Positions 36,044-46,716 of a stretch of 64,000 nucleotides of DNA are shown piece by piece (the stretch's first letter is position 1; every line of letters begins with the position of its first letter). The notes below the pieces were generated by a model. It worked only from the letters and a program-made list of their open reading frames with translations. It searched no databases and had not been told where the DNA came from. The position numbers and the translations under genes were made by a program. Location: assembly GCA_041739225.1 (NCBI GenBank), contig JBGSOG010000006.1, positions 1-64,000 of the forward strand, in the 5' to 3' direction. The stretch is from BOKV01 sp041739225. GTDB taxonomy: Bacteria > Pseudomonadota > Alphaproteobacteria > Rhizobiales > Rhizobiaceae.

Positions 36044-39000
36044 ATGAACCTCGATTTTCTTCCGATTGCCCGCAAAGCACCGTCCGGTCCCGGCCTTGGC
36101 TCAATCCTTGCACCGATCCGAATTGACCTTTGGAGCAGTTCGGACTTGCGCGCATTCGGACGGGGGCTGTTTGGTTCCGACGAAGTCTTGCTCCCGGAAT
36201 ACCAAGAGGTGGATTTTGCATCGCGCATCCGGGAAAATGAAAGGCAAATTCGCGAAAATTACATCGCGACGGCAGAAACTGTTCGCCAACGCATTTCAAT
36301 CACGCCTGCGGCCGAGTGGCTGCTCGACAACCACCATATCGTTGAAGAGAACATCCGGCATGTCCGGCGCGACCTGACGCGCAATTTCTACAGGATCCTG
36401 CCAAAATGGACAGTGCCCGGCAAGGGATCAACGCCGCGCATCATGGCGCTGGCCTGGCTCTATGTTGCACATACCAACAGCGATTTTTCCCCTGAAAGCC
36501 TGACCGAGTTCATTTCGGGTTTCCAGGAACGCAGCGAGCTGACGATTGGTGAATTGTGGGCTGCTCCGGCGTTTCTTCGCTATGTTATGATTGAAAACCT
36601 TCGCCGGCTGTCCGACCGGGTCCGCAATGCCCGCGACATGCGCAGCGAAGCCAACCGGCTTGCCGATTTGCTGACCGCCGAAGAAAACGTCGAAAAGCGG
36701 CTTGAGCTGATGCAGCGCAAGGCCAATTTTACGCAAGACAACACTTTTGCGGCGCAGTTGCTTTACCGTTTCCGCGACGGATCGCAATGGGCAGCGCAGG
36801 CGCTTGAATGGCTGGAGTCCATGCTTGAAGCCCGCGGTAGCCATGGCGAAGCTGTGGTTGTTGCCGAGCAGAACCGCCAGTCTTCGGGAAATCTGACCAC
36901 CGGAAACATCATTACGAGCCTTCGGCGCATCGATGATGTTTACTGGCAGGGCTGGTTTGAAAGCCTGAGTGCAGTCGACCGGACATTGCAGGCGGGTTCG
37001 GATTTTTCGCTGCTCGACAGTTCCACCCGCAATCGCTATCGCGATTCAATCGAGGCCATCGCCCGGCGCGGCAAAATTCCCGAAACAAGTGTTGCCAAGG
37101 CAGCAATTGACCTTGCGGCCAGTTCCGCCTCCCGCCTCGACACCGGAACCGACCCCCGTTCTGACGTAGGCTATTTTCTGGTTGGCAAAGGCAAGCCACA
37201 ATTGCGACTCACGGTTGGAAGTCCAGCCCCCTTCGGCTCAAGTCTGTTGCGCCGATACCGCAGTTGGGGCTGGTTTGCTGCAGGTTTCCCCAATTTCGCG
37301 ACAACGCTGGCAATCATTGCCTTGGCGGCGACGTTTCTTGCCTACAATGGCGTTTCGCTGTGGGCTGCCCTGCCCTTGCTGATCCTGTTTGCACTGCCAG
37401 CCTCTGACGCGGCGGCGGCATTTGTCCAGACTGCGGCGGCATTGGTTTTCAAGCCGGATCATCTGCCGGGGTATGAGTTGAAAGACGGTATCCCGGATCA
37501 TGCGCGCACACTGGTCGCCATTCCGTGCCTCATCACAAACCACGACACGGTTGACGAGTTGGTGCGCAATCTTGAATTGCACTATCTCGCCAACCCGCAA
37601 GGTGCAGTGCTTTTTGCACTGCTTTCAGACTGGCGCGACAGTGACCACGAAGAAACCCCGGCGGATCAGGAAATCCTTGCCTATGCCCAGCAGGAAATTG
37701 ACCGGCTGGACCAGTCTTATCCCCGGACCGGCAGGAGGTTCTACCTGCTTCACCGCAAACGCCAGTTCAATCCGGGCGAAGGTGTCTGGATGGGCTGGGA
37801 ACGCAAGCGCGGCAAGCTGCACGAACTAAACCTGCTGCTGCGCGGGGACAAGGACACATCCTATTTTCCGCCTGCACAAGCATTGCCTGACGATGTCAAG
37901 TATGTGCTGACGGTCGATTCAGATACAAGGCTTCCGCTCAACAGTGTTGCAGCACTTGTGGGCAAGGCTGTCCACCCGCTTAACCGACCTGTCTACAGCG
38001 ATGCCAAGGGCCGGGTTGTCAGCGGCTACACTATTTTCCAGCCTCGTGTAACTGCTTCGCTGACGACGGGTGCCGAGGCGTCGCCGTTCCAGCGAACCTT
38101 CTCGGCAAATCGCGGGTTTGATCCTTATGTTTTCACGGTTTCTGATTTTTATCAGGATCTGGTCGGTGAAGGCTCCTTCACCGGCAAGGGCCTCTATGAG
38201 GTCGATAGTTTCGAACGCTCGTTGCGCGGGAAAATAGGCGACAACGCTGTTCTCAGCCACGATTTGCTTGAGGGCAGCTATGCCCGCTGCGCCTTGGTCA
38301 CCGATGTGGAATTTGTGGAAGATTTTCCGATCCGTTACCAGGTGGAAGCTTCACGCCAACACCGCTGGGCACGCGGCGACTGGCAATTGCTGCCGTTTAT
38401 CTTTGGTATCGGCAATGGCCTTACCGGCATTGGCCGGCTGAAAATGATTGACAATCTGCGGCGTTCCTTTGCGCCGGTCGGCTGGGTGACAAGTTCGGTC
38501 ATTGCATGGTCCGCCTTGCCTGCAAGTGTTGCATTCGTCTGGCAGGTTTTCATGCTTCTTGGCCTTGCCGTCGCTCCGCTGATCGGGTTTGCGAGGCAAA
38601 GCGTTCCTTCCCGCATCGGGGTCACCCTTGGTGGCCATCTGCGCACGCTTTGGTCAAGTCTTTATGGCACCATTGCCGAGATTGCCTTGCGCATCGTGTT
38701 CATGGCGCATTTGGCCTATGTGCTGGCCGATGCAGTCGTGCGCGCCTTGTGGCGACTTTTCTTCAGCAAAAAACATTTGCTGGAGTGGCGCACCGCGGCG
38801 CAAGTCAGTTCGGGTGGTCAGGCGTCTTTGATGGGCCACTACAAAATGATGGCGGCTTCGCCGATCATCGGTGTGGCGTCGTTCATTTTCATTGCGCTGG
38901 AGAACCCGGCAAACCTGCCGCTTGCGGCTATTTTTTCCATTGTCTGGGTTGCTGCACCTGCCATTGCGTGGAATGTCAGCCGGTCGCAGGAAACGGAAGA

Positions 39001-42000
39001 CCATCTCGAGTTGTCCGCTCGAGACCAGCTGTTTTTGCGCAAGACAGCCCGTAAAACCTGGCGTTATTTCGAAACATTTGTGACGACTGAACTGAACTTC
39101 CTGCCACCGGACAATTTTCAGGAAGACCCGGAACCTGTCGTCGCCGAACGAACATCGCCGACCAATATCGGCCTTTATCTGCTATCGACCATCACCGCGA
39201 AAAACTTTGGCTGGATTTCACTTGCCGATGCTGTCCAGCGCATGGAGCAGACCATTTCAACGGTGGAGAGATTGCCGAAATTCAACGGCCATCTTTACAA
39301 CTGGTATGACATCCGCAGCCTGGCCATCCTGCCGCCTGGTTATATTTCCGCGGTTGATAGCGGAAATCTGGCAGGCCATCTTGTGACGGTATCGTCTGCG
39401 CTAAAAAACTGGGCGCAAGCTCCTGCCTCACAGATGCTGGCCAATTTCGACGGTGTCGCCGACGTGGCGTCGATCCTTGAAGACAGCGTTGGAGCAATTC
39501 CTGATGTTCGAAAGACCGTACAACCTATCCGGCAGCGGTATACCGAACGGCTGGGAGGTCTTGTCGCCAATCTCGACTCCTGGCGTGCAGACCCGTCATC
39601 GGCACCGATCAAGCCTTCGGACCTGGTAAAAACAGCCCGTGAGCTTTGTGAATTGGCAGAAGCACTGATTGTCGGTACCGAAAGCATCGAATCCGACACC
39701 GAAATTTCAGTGCCTGCAAAAGAATTGCGCCATTGGTGTTCGGTTCTTCTGGCAACGGCACAAGCCAACAGCATGGACGCAATTGCTGACTCCGCAGACC
39801 TTGGGCAATGGGAGTTGCGGCTTGGTGCGCTTGCAGAGCGCGCACGTTCAATTGCCTTTGCGATGGATTTCCGGTTCCTGATGGACAAGGATCGTCGCCT
39901 GCTTTCCATTGGCTACCGCGCCGACAACAAGGAGCTCGACAAAAGCTGTTATGATTTGCTGGCATCCGAGGCGAGGCTTACCAGCCTGTTTGCCATCGCC
40001 AAGGGCGACCTTCCAAAGGAGCACTGGTTCAGGCTGGGTCGTCCGGTAACAGCAGTGCGCTGGCAAGCAGCGCTTGTCTCATGGTCCGGCTCAATGTTTG
40101 AATACCTAATGCCGCCGCTCGTCATGCACGAACGCGAAGGCGGCATTCTCAACCAGTCGAACCGCCTGGCGATCGCAAGGCAAATTGAATATGCCAAACC
40201 ATTTGATGTTCCGTGGGGAATTTCGGAGTCAGCGTTCAACACCCGCGACCGTTTGATGAACTACCAATACCAGAACTTCGGTGTGCCATCCCTCGGGCTC
40301 AAGCATGACTTGTCAGCCAACCTGGTCATAGCACCTTATGCCACCGCGCTGGCTTCCCAGTTCCGCCCGCACGAATCAATCGTCAACATGGAACGCCTGA
40401 CCGATGCGGGGGCGTTGGGTCTTTACGGTTACTATGATGCGGTCGACTACACCGCTTCGCGCCTGCTGGAAGGGCAAAAATGCGCCATCGTCAAAAACTA
40501 TCTTGCCCACCATCAAGGCATGTCCATTGCCGCAATCGGAAATGCTGTTCTCAACGGGCGCTTGCGGGAGTATTTCCACGCCGACCCGGTCATTGAAGCC
40601 GCCGAATTGTTGCTGCAGGAGCGGGCACCGCGCGAAGTTGTCTCGGTAACCCGGGCCGGGCACCTTGAAGACAGGCCAACTGGCTATACCGATGCGCTTG
40701 GCCTGCAGTTTGTTCGAATTGATGACCCGCTGGAATCAAAACGGTCGACGTCGGTTCTGTCCAATGGCCGGTACAGTGTCATGGTCACGGCATCCGGTTC
40801 GGGCTATTCGCGCTGGAATGACCTGGCGGTCACCCGTTGGCGGCCTGATCCAACGCTCGACCAATTCGGCACCTACATTTTCCTGCGCGATATCGAGAGC
40901 GGCAAATGGTGGTCAGCAACAGCCGAACCCAAACAGGCTGAAGCCGAGAAATCATTCACGATTTTTGCCGACCACCGGGCAGAATTTCACAAGAATGCCA
41001 ATGGTCTCGACACCCGCCTTGAGGTGCTGGTCTGCTCGGGCTCGGACGGCGAAGGGCGCAAGCTCACCATCATGAACCGAAGCGAACGCGACCGGTTCAT
41101 CGAAGTGACATCTTTTGGCGAATGTGTGCTTTCACGCGATGATTCAGACATTGCCCATCCGGCCTTTTCCAAGATGTTCGTGAAAACGGAAATCGGCGAA
41201 CTGGGTGACGTGATCTACGCAACGCGCAACAAGCGATCACCTTCGGATGCCGACATCATCATTGGTCACATGATCGCCGATGGGTCGGGGGAGCAACGCG
41301 AAACCCAGGCAGAAACAGACCGCAGGGCTTTTATCGGGCGCGGTCGAAATCTTGGCTGTGCCGCTGCCTTTGACGCCGGTGCACGGCTTGGCGGGAATTC
41401 CGGTTACACAATGGATCCCGTGTTTTCATTGCGCCGTACCTTCCGGGTACCTGCGGGCAAGGAAATCAGCGTCAATTTCTGGACCATTGCTGCGCCTGAC
41501 CGTGCCGGACTGGACCGTGCGGTCATGCACTATCGCCGGGCAGAAACGTTTGCCCACGAGACAACGCTGGCGTGGACGCGATCGCAAGTACAAATTCGCC
41601 ATATCGACATGACGCCGCAGGAAGCAGCAAATTTCCAGAAATTTGCAAGTTTCCTGATTTACCCGGACCTTCGATTGCGGCCTCAAGAAGTTGTGGCACT
41701 GAGCGGCCTGAAATCCCAATCTTCGCTTTGGCCAATGTCGATATCGGGTGATTATCCGATATTTTCCCTGCGCATCGATGGTGAAGCCGAGATCGGTTCG
41801 GTCCGCGAGGCGCTTCGCATGCAGGAATATTTGCGTTCGCGCGGGATCATATCCGATCTCGTCATCATCAATGAAAGGGTCTTTTCGTACGCGCAGGACC
41901 TCAACAACATCATCTCGGCGCTGTGCGAAAACGCCAGCCGTCGCGGGCTTGCTTCAGGTCCCGGCCAGCACATCTTCTCTGTGCGACGTGATCTGATGGG

Positions 42001-44551
42001 TGAGGAAACCTGGGCTGCACTGATCGCGTCTTCGCGAATTGCACTGCACACCCGCAACGGAAAGCTGTCAGAGCAATTGGCGCGGCTGGAAAAGACCGAG
42101 GAAGAAGGGCGGCTTGCCAAACCAGCGCCACTTGCGCGGATACCAGTACTCGCTTCGGTCACATCAACTGCCGTCACCAGCGGTGACGGACTTGAACACT
42201 GGAACGGATATGGTGGTTTCGACCCCAACAGCCGTGCCTATGTTGTGCGACTGCCAGCCGGCGGGGCTACACCTCACCCATGGATCAATGTGGTTTCCGG
42301 AAGAGATTTCGGTTTTCACGTTTCGGCAGAAGGCGCAGGATACACATGGTCTGCCAACTCACGTGATTTCCAGCTGACGCCATGGTCCAATGACACGGTG
42401 ATCAACCGGCCAAGCGAGGGAATACATTTGCTTGATCTGGACACCAATGAAGTGATGTCACCGTTTGCAGGTCTTTCAGTCGACAAGGACGCCGTTTTCG
42501 AGGCGCGTCATTTGCCCGGCAGGTCGGAATTTTCCACCAATACCAGTGGACTGGCATTGCAGGTCGACCAGACAGTTTCACAACAGGATCCGGTCAAACA
42601 CACAAGATTGCGCATTGTAAACAAGTCGCAGAAGCCAAGAAGGCTGCGCGTCTTCAGTTGGGCGGAATTGGTGCTGGGCAACAACCCTGCCCGCTCGGCA
42701 CCCTTCGTAACTGCCCAGTTTGACGAGGCACGCGGCATTTTGACTGCGAGTAACCGCTACAGCCTCGATTATGGCGGGCGAACCACATTCATGACTGCCA
42801 GCCAACCGGTTGTTTATCACACGGCCGCAAGGGCAGAATATTTTGGTCGCTCCGGTTCGGTCCAGCAGCCGCAAGCTGCAAGGGCGGATACATGGCTTCA
42901 ATCCAGTGTGGACACCCAAGGTGATCCAATGGTCGCAATCGCATGCGACATTGAACTGAAAGTCGGCGAAACACGTGAGATTATCCTGCATTTTGGCGAT
43001 GCCCCGGACAGCGTTGTTGATGGTGTTGTCAGCCGCCTGTCCAATCTCAACTATGATGCTTTGGTCGAACAGAGCGACGCAAAATGGGAAGATTTCCTTT
43101 GCACTTTGCAGGTGCAAACGCCGGACAAAGCCCTCGACAGGATGGTCAACACCTGGTTGCCCTACCAGAACATCGCGTGCCGCGTTCAGGCCCGGGCGGC
43201 TTTCTATCAAGCCAGCGGTGCTTTCGGGTTCCGCGACCAGTTGCAGGACACAGCCGCGCTGATCTTTCATGATCCAAGGCTCGCGCGTGCCCAAATCCTA
43301 AATGCCGCCTCACGTCAATTTGTTGAAGGGGACGTGCAGCACTGGTGGTTGCCGGCAACAGGGGCTGGCGTCCGGACAATCATTTCCGATGACGTGGTCT
43401 GGCTTGCCTATTGTACCGCTCACTACATCCGCACCACGGGTGATACATTGGTGTTGGACGAGAAAGTGAACTTTCTCACGGGCGCCGCTTTGGAGCCTGG
43501 CAAGCACGACAGTTTCTACAAGCCAGATATCTCTGGCGACAAGGCAAGTCTTTACGAGCATTGCGCCAAAGCATTGGAACTGGCGATTGCAAGAACCGGC
43601 CCGCATGGCATTCCGTTGATCCTGGGCGGGGACTGGAACGACGGCATGAACCGCGTCGGCGAACACGGAACCGGCGAAAGCGTGTGGCTTGGCTGGTTCC
43701 TCGCCACAACCTTGAAGCAGTTTGCCAGGATTGCTGAAACCCGAGGGGACAAAGAACGGGCAAAACAGTGGAAGGCGCACCGCAAAATGCTGATTGTGGC
43801 CATGGAAGCAAATGCCTGGGATGGCGATCATTATTTGCGCGGCTTTTACGACGACGGCACGCCTTTGGGTGCCAATGCCGAACCAGAGTGCAAAATCGAT
43901 TCGATCGCCCAGTCATGGAGTGTGCTGTCCGGTGCTGCCCGGCCAGAGCGCGCCACAATGGCCATGGATGCGGTAATGTCGCGATTGTTTGACGAAAACG
44001 CGGGCGTGTTGCGCCTGTTTACACCGCCATTCGAGCACACGGAAAAAGACCCCGGATACATCAAGGGTTATCCGCCGGGCGTTCGGGAAAATGGCGGTCA
44101 ATATACGCATGCCGCCACCTGGGTGGTCTACGCACTGGCGCAGATGGGGCGCGGCGATGACGCCTACAAATGCTTTAGCCTGCTCAACCCGGTAAATCAC
44201 GCCACGGATCGCGAGTCTGCCGATCAATACAGGGTCGAACCCTATGTCGTTGCGGCCGACGTCTATGGTGAGGGAAACAAAACCGGGCGTGGCGGCTGGA
44301 CCTGGTACACAGGATCGGCAGGCTGGCTGTGGCGCAGTGCCGTTGAGGCAATTCTGGGAATGCAACTCAAGGATGGCCGTTTGAGCATAACGCCTGCCCT
44401 CCCGGCCGAATGGGAAGGTTTTTCTGCAAACTTGCGCAAGAATGGCAAAGCCTTCGCGATTGTAGTGAACCAGACGGCCAAAGGCGAGTACGTCACAACG
44501 GTCAATGGTGCGAAATCAACCCGTGAAGCCGGGAGTTTCGACTTGGGCTAA
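36044..44551 (+). CDS. ndvB: Cyclic beta-1,2-glucan synthase
   Basis: 2835 residues, the usual giant size of NdvB/ChvB. This inner-membrane enzyme starts, elongates, trims and cyclises periplasmic beta-1,2-glucan from UDP-glucose. A cytoplasmic N-terminus (1-400) is followed by two helices (about 410-465) and a GT84 glycosyltransferase domain with DSD at 625-627, GKGLYEVDSFERSL and RQHRW at 771-775. More helices follow (about 815-870, 880-910, 945-975), then a glycoamylase-like region with NYLAHHQGMSIAA near 1485. Last comes a long GH94 phosphorylase-like part including GDWNDGMNRVG at 2529-2539. In relatives the GH94 part sets ring size. It lies 171 nt after hutC and upstream of its exporter ndvA. 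Confidence 0.97.
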   Translation: MNLDFLPIARKAPSGPGLGSILAPIRIDLWSSSDLRAFGRGLFGSDEVLLPEYQEVDFASRIRENERQIRENYIATAETVRQRISITPAAEWLLDNHHIVEENIRHVRRDLTRNFYRILPKWTVPGKGSTPRIMALAWLYVAHTNSDFSPESLTEFISGFQERSELTIGELWAAPAFLRYVMIENLRRLSDRVRNARDMRSEANRLADLLTAEENVEKRLELMQRKANFTQDNTFAAQLLYRFRDGSQWAAQALEWLESMLEARGSHGEAVVVAEQNRQSSGNLTTGNIITSLRRIDDVYWQGWFESLSAVDRTLQAGSDFSLLDSSTRNRYRDSIEAIARRGKIPETSVAKAAIDLAASSASRLDTGTDPRSDVGYFLVGKGKPQLRLTVGSPAPFGSSLLRRYRSWGWFAAGFPNFATTLAIIALAATFLAYNGVSLWAALPLLILFALPASDAAAAFVQTAAALVFKPDHLPGYELKDGIPDHARTLVAIPCLITNHDTVDELVRNLELHYLANPQGAVLFALLSDWRDSDHEETPADQEILAYAQQEIDRLDQSYPRTGRRFYLLHRKRQFNPGEGVWMGWERKRGKLHELNLLLRGDKDTSYFPPAQALPDDVKYVLTVDSDTRLPLNSVAALVGKAVHPLNRPVYSDAKGRVVSGYTIFQPRVTASLTTGAEASPFQRTFSANRGFDPYVFTVSDFYQDLVGEGSFTGKGLYEVDSFERSLRGKIGDNAVLSHDLLEGSYARCALVTDVEFVEDFPIRYQVEASRQHRWARGDWQLLPFIFGIGNGLTGIGRLKMIDNLRRSFAPVGWVTSSVIAWSALPASVAFVWQVFMLLGLAVAPLIGFARQSVPSRIGVTLGGHLRTLWSSLYGTIAEIALRIVFMAHLAYVLADAVVRALWRLFFSKKHLLEWRTAAQVSSGGQASLMGHYKMMAASPIIGVASFIFIALENPANLPLAAIFSIVWVAAPAIAWNVSRSQETEDHLELSARDQLFLRKTARKTWRYFETFVTTELNFLPPDNFQEDPEPVVAERTSPTNIGLYLLSTITAKNFGWISLADAVQRMEQTISTVERLPKFNGHLYNWYDIRSLAILPPGYISAVDSGNLAGHLVTVSSALKNWAQAPASQMLANFDGVADVASILEDSVGAIPDVRKTVQPIRQRYTERLGGLVANLDSWRADPSSAPIKPSDLVKTARELCELAEALIVGTESIESDTEISVPAKELRHWCSVLLATAQANSMDAIADSADLGQWELRLGALAERARSIAFAMDFRFLMDKDRRLLSIGYRADNKELDKSCYDLLASEARLTSLFAIAKGDLPKEHWFRLGRPVTAVRWQAALVSWSGSMFEYLMPPLVMHEREGGILNQSNRLAIARQIEYAKPFDVPWGISESAFNTRDRLMNYQYQNFGVPSLGLKHDLSANLVIAPYATALASQFRPHESIVNMERLTDAGALGLYGYYDAVDYTASRLLEGQKCAIVKNYLAHHQGMSIAAIGNAVLNGRLREYFHADPVIEAAELLLQERAPREVVSVTRAGHLEDRPTGYTDALGLQFVRIDDPLESKRSTSVLSNGRYSVMVTASGSGYSRWNDLAVTRWRPDPTLDQFGTYIFLRDIESGKWWSATAEPKQAEAEKSFTIFADHRAEFHKNANGLDTRLEVLVCSGSDGEGRKLTIMNRSERDRFIEVTSFGECVLSRDDSDIAHPAFSKMFVKTEIGELGDVIYATRNKRSPSDADIIIGHMIADGSGEQRETQAETDRRAFIGRGRNLGCAAAFDAGARLGGNSGYTMDPVFSLRRTFRVPAGKEISVNFWTIAAPDRAGLDRAVMHYRRAETFAHETTLAWTRSQVQIRHIDMTPQEAANFQKFASFLIYPDLRLRPQEVVALSGLKSQSSLWPMSISGDYPIFSLRIDGEAEIGSVREALRMQEYLRSRGIISDLVIINERVFSYAQDLNNIISALCENASRRGLASGPGQHIFSVRRDLMGEETWAALIASSRIALHTRNGKLSEQLARLEKTEEEGRLAKPAPLARIPVLASVTSTAVTSGDGLEHWNGYGGFDPNSRAYVVRLPAGGATPHPWINVVSGRDFGFHVSAEGAGYTWSANSRDFQLTPWSNDTVINRPSEGIHLLDLDTNEVMSPFAGLSVDKDAVFEARHLPGRSEFSTNTSGLALQVDQTVSQQDPVKHTRLRIVNKSQKPRRLRVFSWAELVLGNNPARSAPFVTAQFDEARGILTASNRYSLDYGGRTTFMTASQPVVYHTAARAEYFGRSGSVQQPQAARADTWLQSSVDTQGDPMVAIACDIELKVGETREIILHFGDAPDSVVDGVVSRLSNLNYDALVEQSDAKWEDFLCTLQVQTPDKALDRMVNTWLPYQNIACRVQARAAFYQASGAFGFRDQLQDTAALIFHDPRLARAQILNAASRQFVEGDVQHWWLPATGAGVRTIISDDVVWLAYCTAHYIRTTGDTLVLDEKVNFLTGAALEPGKHDSFYKPDISGDKASLYEHCAKALELAIARTGPHGIPLILGGDWNDGMNRVGEHGTGESVWLGWFLATTLKQFARIAETRGDKERAKQWKAHRKMLIVAMEANAWDGDHYLRGFYDDGTPLGANAEPECKIDSIAQSWSVLSGAARPERATMAMDAVMSRLFDENAGVLRLFTPPFEHTEKDPGYIKGYPPGVRENGGQYTHAATWVVYALAQMGRGDDAYKCFSLLNPVNHATDRESADQYRVEPYVVAADVYGEGNKTGRGGWTWYTGSAGWLWRSAVEAILGMQLKDGRLSITPALPAEWEGFSANLRKNGKAFAIVVNQTAKGEYVTTVNGAKSTREAGSFDLG

Positions 44552-44887
44552 AGGCTTTCGGCGGGACCTCGCCGCAGGCCCCGCCGGTTCCTGTTTCCGA
44601 ACATTTGCAGTCCGGTTTTTGCAGTGCACGCGCCAGGCCCTGTCAAGCAATAATTCGTAACAATGCGTGAGTGCTGGAAGCTGGCCGCGTTGTCCAAAGT
44701 CGCCTGAAATCAGCACTTTGATGACAATTGTGACGGTGTGCGGCGAAATGCCACATATTTTTAGTCGGCTGTTTTTCCGCCGCAATCTGACTTTAGCAAC
44801 CGCGTTATTGATGCGTTGCAACATGTGTAGTATTTGCATCGCATCTACTGAAAATGCCCGGATTTTCCTCTTTTCACAGGTCGTGTC
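44552..44887. other. Intergenic region between ndvB and ndvA
   Basis: 336 nt with no plausible gene. It begins GC-rich with imperfect dyad symmetry (about 44560-44590) and becomes AT-richer toward ndvA, which suggests that ndvA has its own promoter. I cannot place -35/-10 boxes with confidence. Confidence 0.45.
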
Positions 44888-46651
44888 GTGACTCTGACCA
44901 AGACTTACTTGCGCGCGCTCGCTTATCTCTCTGCGGAAAAGCGCCACGTGGCGCTCATTTGCGCAGTCAACGTGCTTCTGGCCGCTACTGCGGTCTTTGA
45001 ACCAATCCTGCTGGGTCGCGTTTTCGACGCGATCGCAAACAAGAGCCAGATTTCATCTGCCTTGGTGTTCTGGGGAGCATTGGGGCTTTTCAACATTGCA
45101 GGCTTTGTCATCGTGGCACGCCAGTCAGACCGGCTGTCCCATCGCAATCGCCTCTCGCTGCTGGCGCGCAATTACGAAAAGATCATGCAGTTGCCACTTT
45201 CATGGCACCACAAGCGCGGAACATCGCACGCTTTGCACAGCCTTTTGCGCGGCATAGACGCATTGTCCGGTCTTTGGCTCGAGTTCATGCGCCAACACCT
45301 GTCGACAGCGGTCGCCCTGATAATTTTGCTGCCAACAGCAATTTATCTCGATTACCGTCTCACCATGGTTCTTGTGGCCCTCGGTGTGGCTTACACCGCC
45401 ATTAGCCGCATCGTGATGAAAAAGACCGACAGCGGTCAGCGCACGGTCGAGAAGTACCATCATCAGGTTTTCGCCCACGTGGCCGACACTGTCTCCAACG
45501 TGTCACTTCTTCAAAGCTATCACCGGGTTCCGGCAGAGGTTCAATCGCTGCGTGGTTTCACAACACAGCTTCTGAATGCGCAATACCCTGTGCTGGACTG
45601 GTGGGCGCTGGCGGCGGCCATGCACCGTCTTTCCTCGACCATATCCATGGGCGCAGTTCTGGCGGTTGGAGCAATGCTTGTTGAAAGTGGCCAAATGCGC
45701 ATCGGCGAAGTCATCGCCTTTACCGGTTTTGCCGGATTGCTGATTTCACGCCTTGACCAGGTCGCGGCATTCTTTACCCAGATTTTTGAGGCGCGCGCCA
45801 AGCTTGTCGAATTTTACGCGATTGAAGACGAGCCAGACCCAGAGGCAGAGCGGACAAACCTGCCTGATCTGCATGTTCGCGATGGTTCGGTGGTTTTTGA
45901 AGACGTCAGCTTCACCTATCCCGGCGCATCTTCGGGTATTCGCAATGTCAGTGTAACGGTTCCGGCCGGCAAGACCGTTGCGATTGTGGGCCCGACAGGA
46001 TCAGGCAAGACAACCATGGTCAGCTTGCTGCAGCGCACCTATTCTCCCGACAATGGCAAAATACTGATCGACGACCAAGACGTGGCTGCCGTGTCCCTGC
46101 GCTCGTTGCGCCGCTCGATTGCCACTGTTTTCCAGGATTCGTGCATGTTGAACCGCAGCATCGAGGAAAACATCCGGCTCGGCCGCGATGCTGCCAGCAA
46201 CCGGGATGTCGAGGAAGCCTCGCGTGCCGCAGCAGCTCATGATTTCATCGTGTCAAAAGGCTCTGGCTATTCAACCCCGGCAGGCGAGCGCGGTGCACAG
46301 CTTTCCGGTGGCGAGCGCCAGCGTATTGCAGTTGCTCGTGCGGTTCTCAAGAATGCGCCAATCCTCGTGCTCGATGAAGCGACCAGCGCACTGGACGTGG
46401 AGACCGAAATGCAGGTCAAGAACGCGCTTGACGATATCCGCCGTGACAAGACCACTTTTGTCATTGCGCACCGTCTTTCGACGGTTCGTGATGCCGACTT
46501 GATCCTCTACATGGACGAGGGTCAGATCGTGGAAAGCGGCTCCTATGAAGAGCTGGCAACACGCGATGGTCGTTTTGCCGAACTGTTGCGCATTGGCGGC
46601 CTCATAGCTGACCATCAATCGCAGATGGCGCCGGAACTGGCGGCTGCCTGA
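44888..46651 (+). CDS. ndvA: Cyclic beta-1,2-glucan ABC exporter
   Basis: 587 residues, GTG start at 44888 with ACAGG 7 nt upstream and the family-like beginning TLTKTYLRALAYL. It is a half-transporter that works as a homodimer: an exporter-type membrane domain (about 20-310) and a nucleotide-binding domain with Walker A GPTGSGKT at 368-375, signature LSGGERQR, Walker B ILVLDEATSALD and the H-loop in VIAHRLST. Family knowledge: NdvA/ChvA moves glucan made by NdvB to the periplasm, needed for osmoadaptation and host interaction. A strong terminator follows. Confidence 0.95.
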   Translation: MTLTKTYLRALAYLSAEKRHVALICAVNVLLAATAVFEPILLGRVFDAIANKSQISSALVFWGALGLFNIAGFVIVARQSDRLSHRNRLSLLARNYEKIMQLPLSWHHKRGTSHALHSLLRGIDALSGLWLEFMRQHLSTAVALIILLPTAIYLDYRLTMVLVALGVAYTAISRIVMKKTDSGQRTVEKYHHQVFAHVADTVSNVSLLQSYHRVPAEVQSLRGFTTQLLNAQYPVLDWWALAAAMHRLSSTISMGAVLAVGAMLVESGQMRIGEVIAFTGFAGLLISRLDQVAAFFTQIFEARAKLVEFYAIEDEPDPEAERTNLPDLHVRDGSVVFEDVSFTYPGASSGIRNVSVTVPAGKTVAIVGPTGSGKTTMVSLLQRTYSPDNGKILIDDQDVAAVSLRSLRRSIATVFQDSCMLNRSIEENIRLGRDAASNRDVEEASRAAAAHDFIVSKGSGYSTPAGERGAQLSGGERQRIAVARAVLKNAPILVLDEATSALDVETEMQVKNALDDIRRDKTTFVIAHRLSTVRDADLILYMDEGQIVESGSYEELATRDGRFAELLRIGGLIADHQSQMAPELAAA

Positions 46652-46680
46652 ACAACCGAGACAGCGGGTGGCAATTTGAA

Positions 46681-46715
46681 ATCCACCCTGCCTTCCAGGC
46701 AGGGTGGATTTTTTT
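46681..46715. terminator. Strong bidirectional terminator between ndvA and the next convergent gene
   Basis: Stem of about 13 bp (ATCCACCCTGCCT paired with AGGCAGGGTGGAT) with a 3-nt loop, followed by seven T on the plus strand. It overlaps the very end of the gap before the stop of the convergent gene at 46717. Confidence 0.92.
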
Positions 46716-46716
46716 G

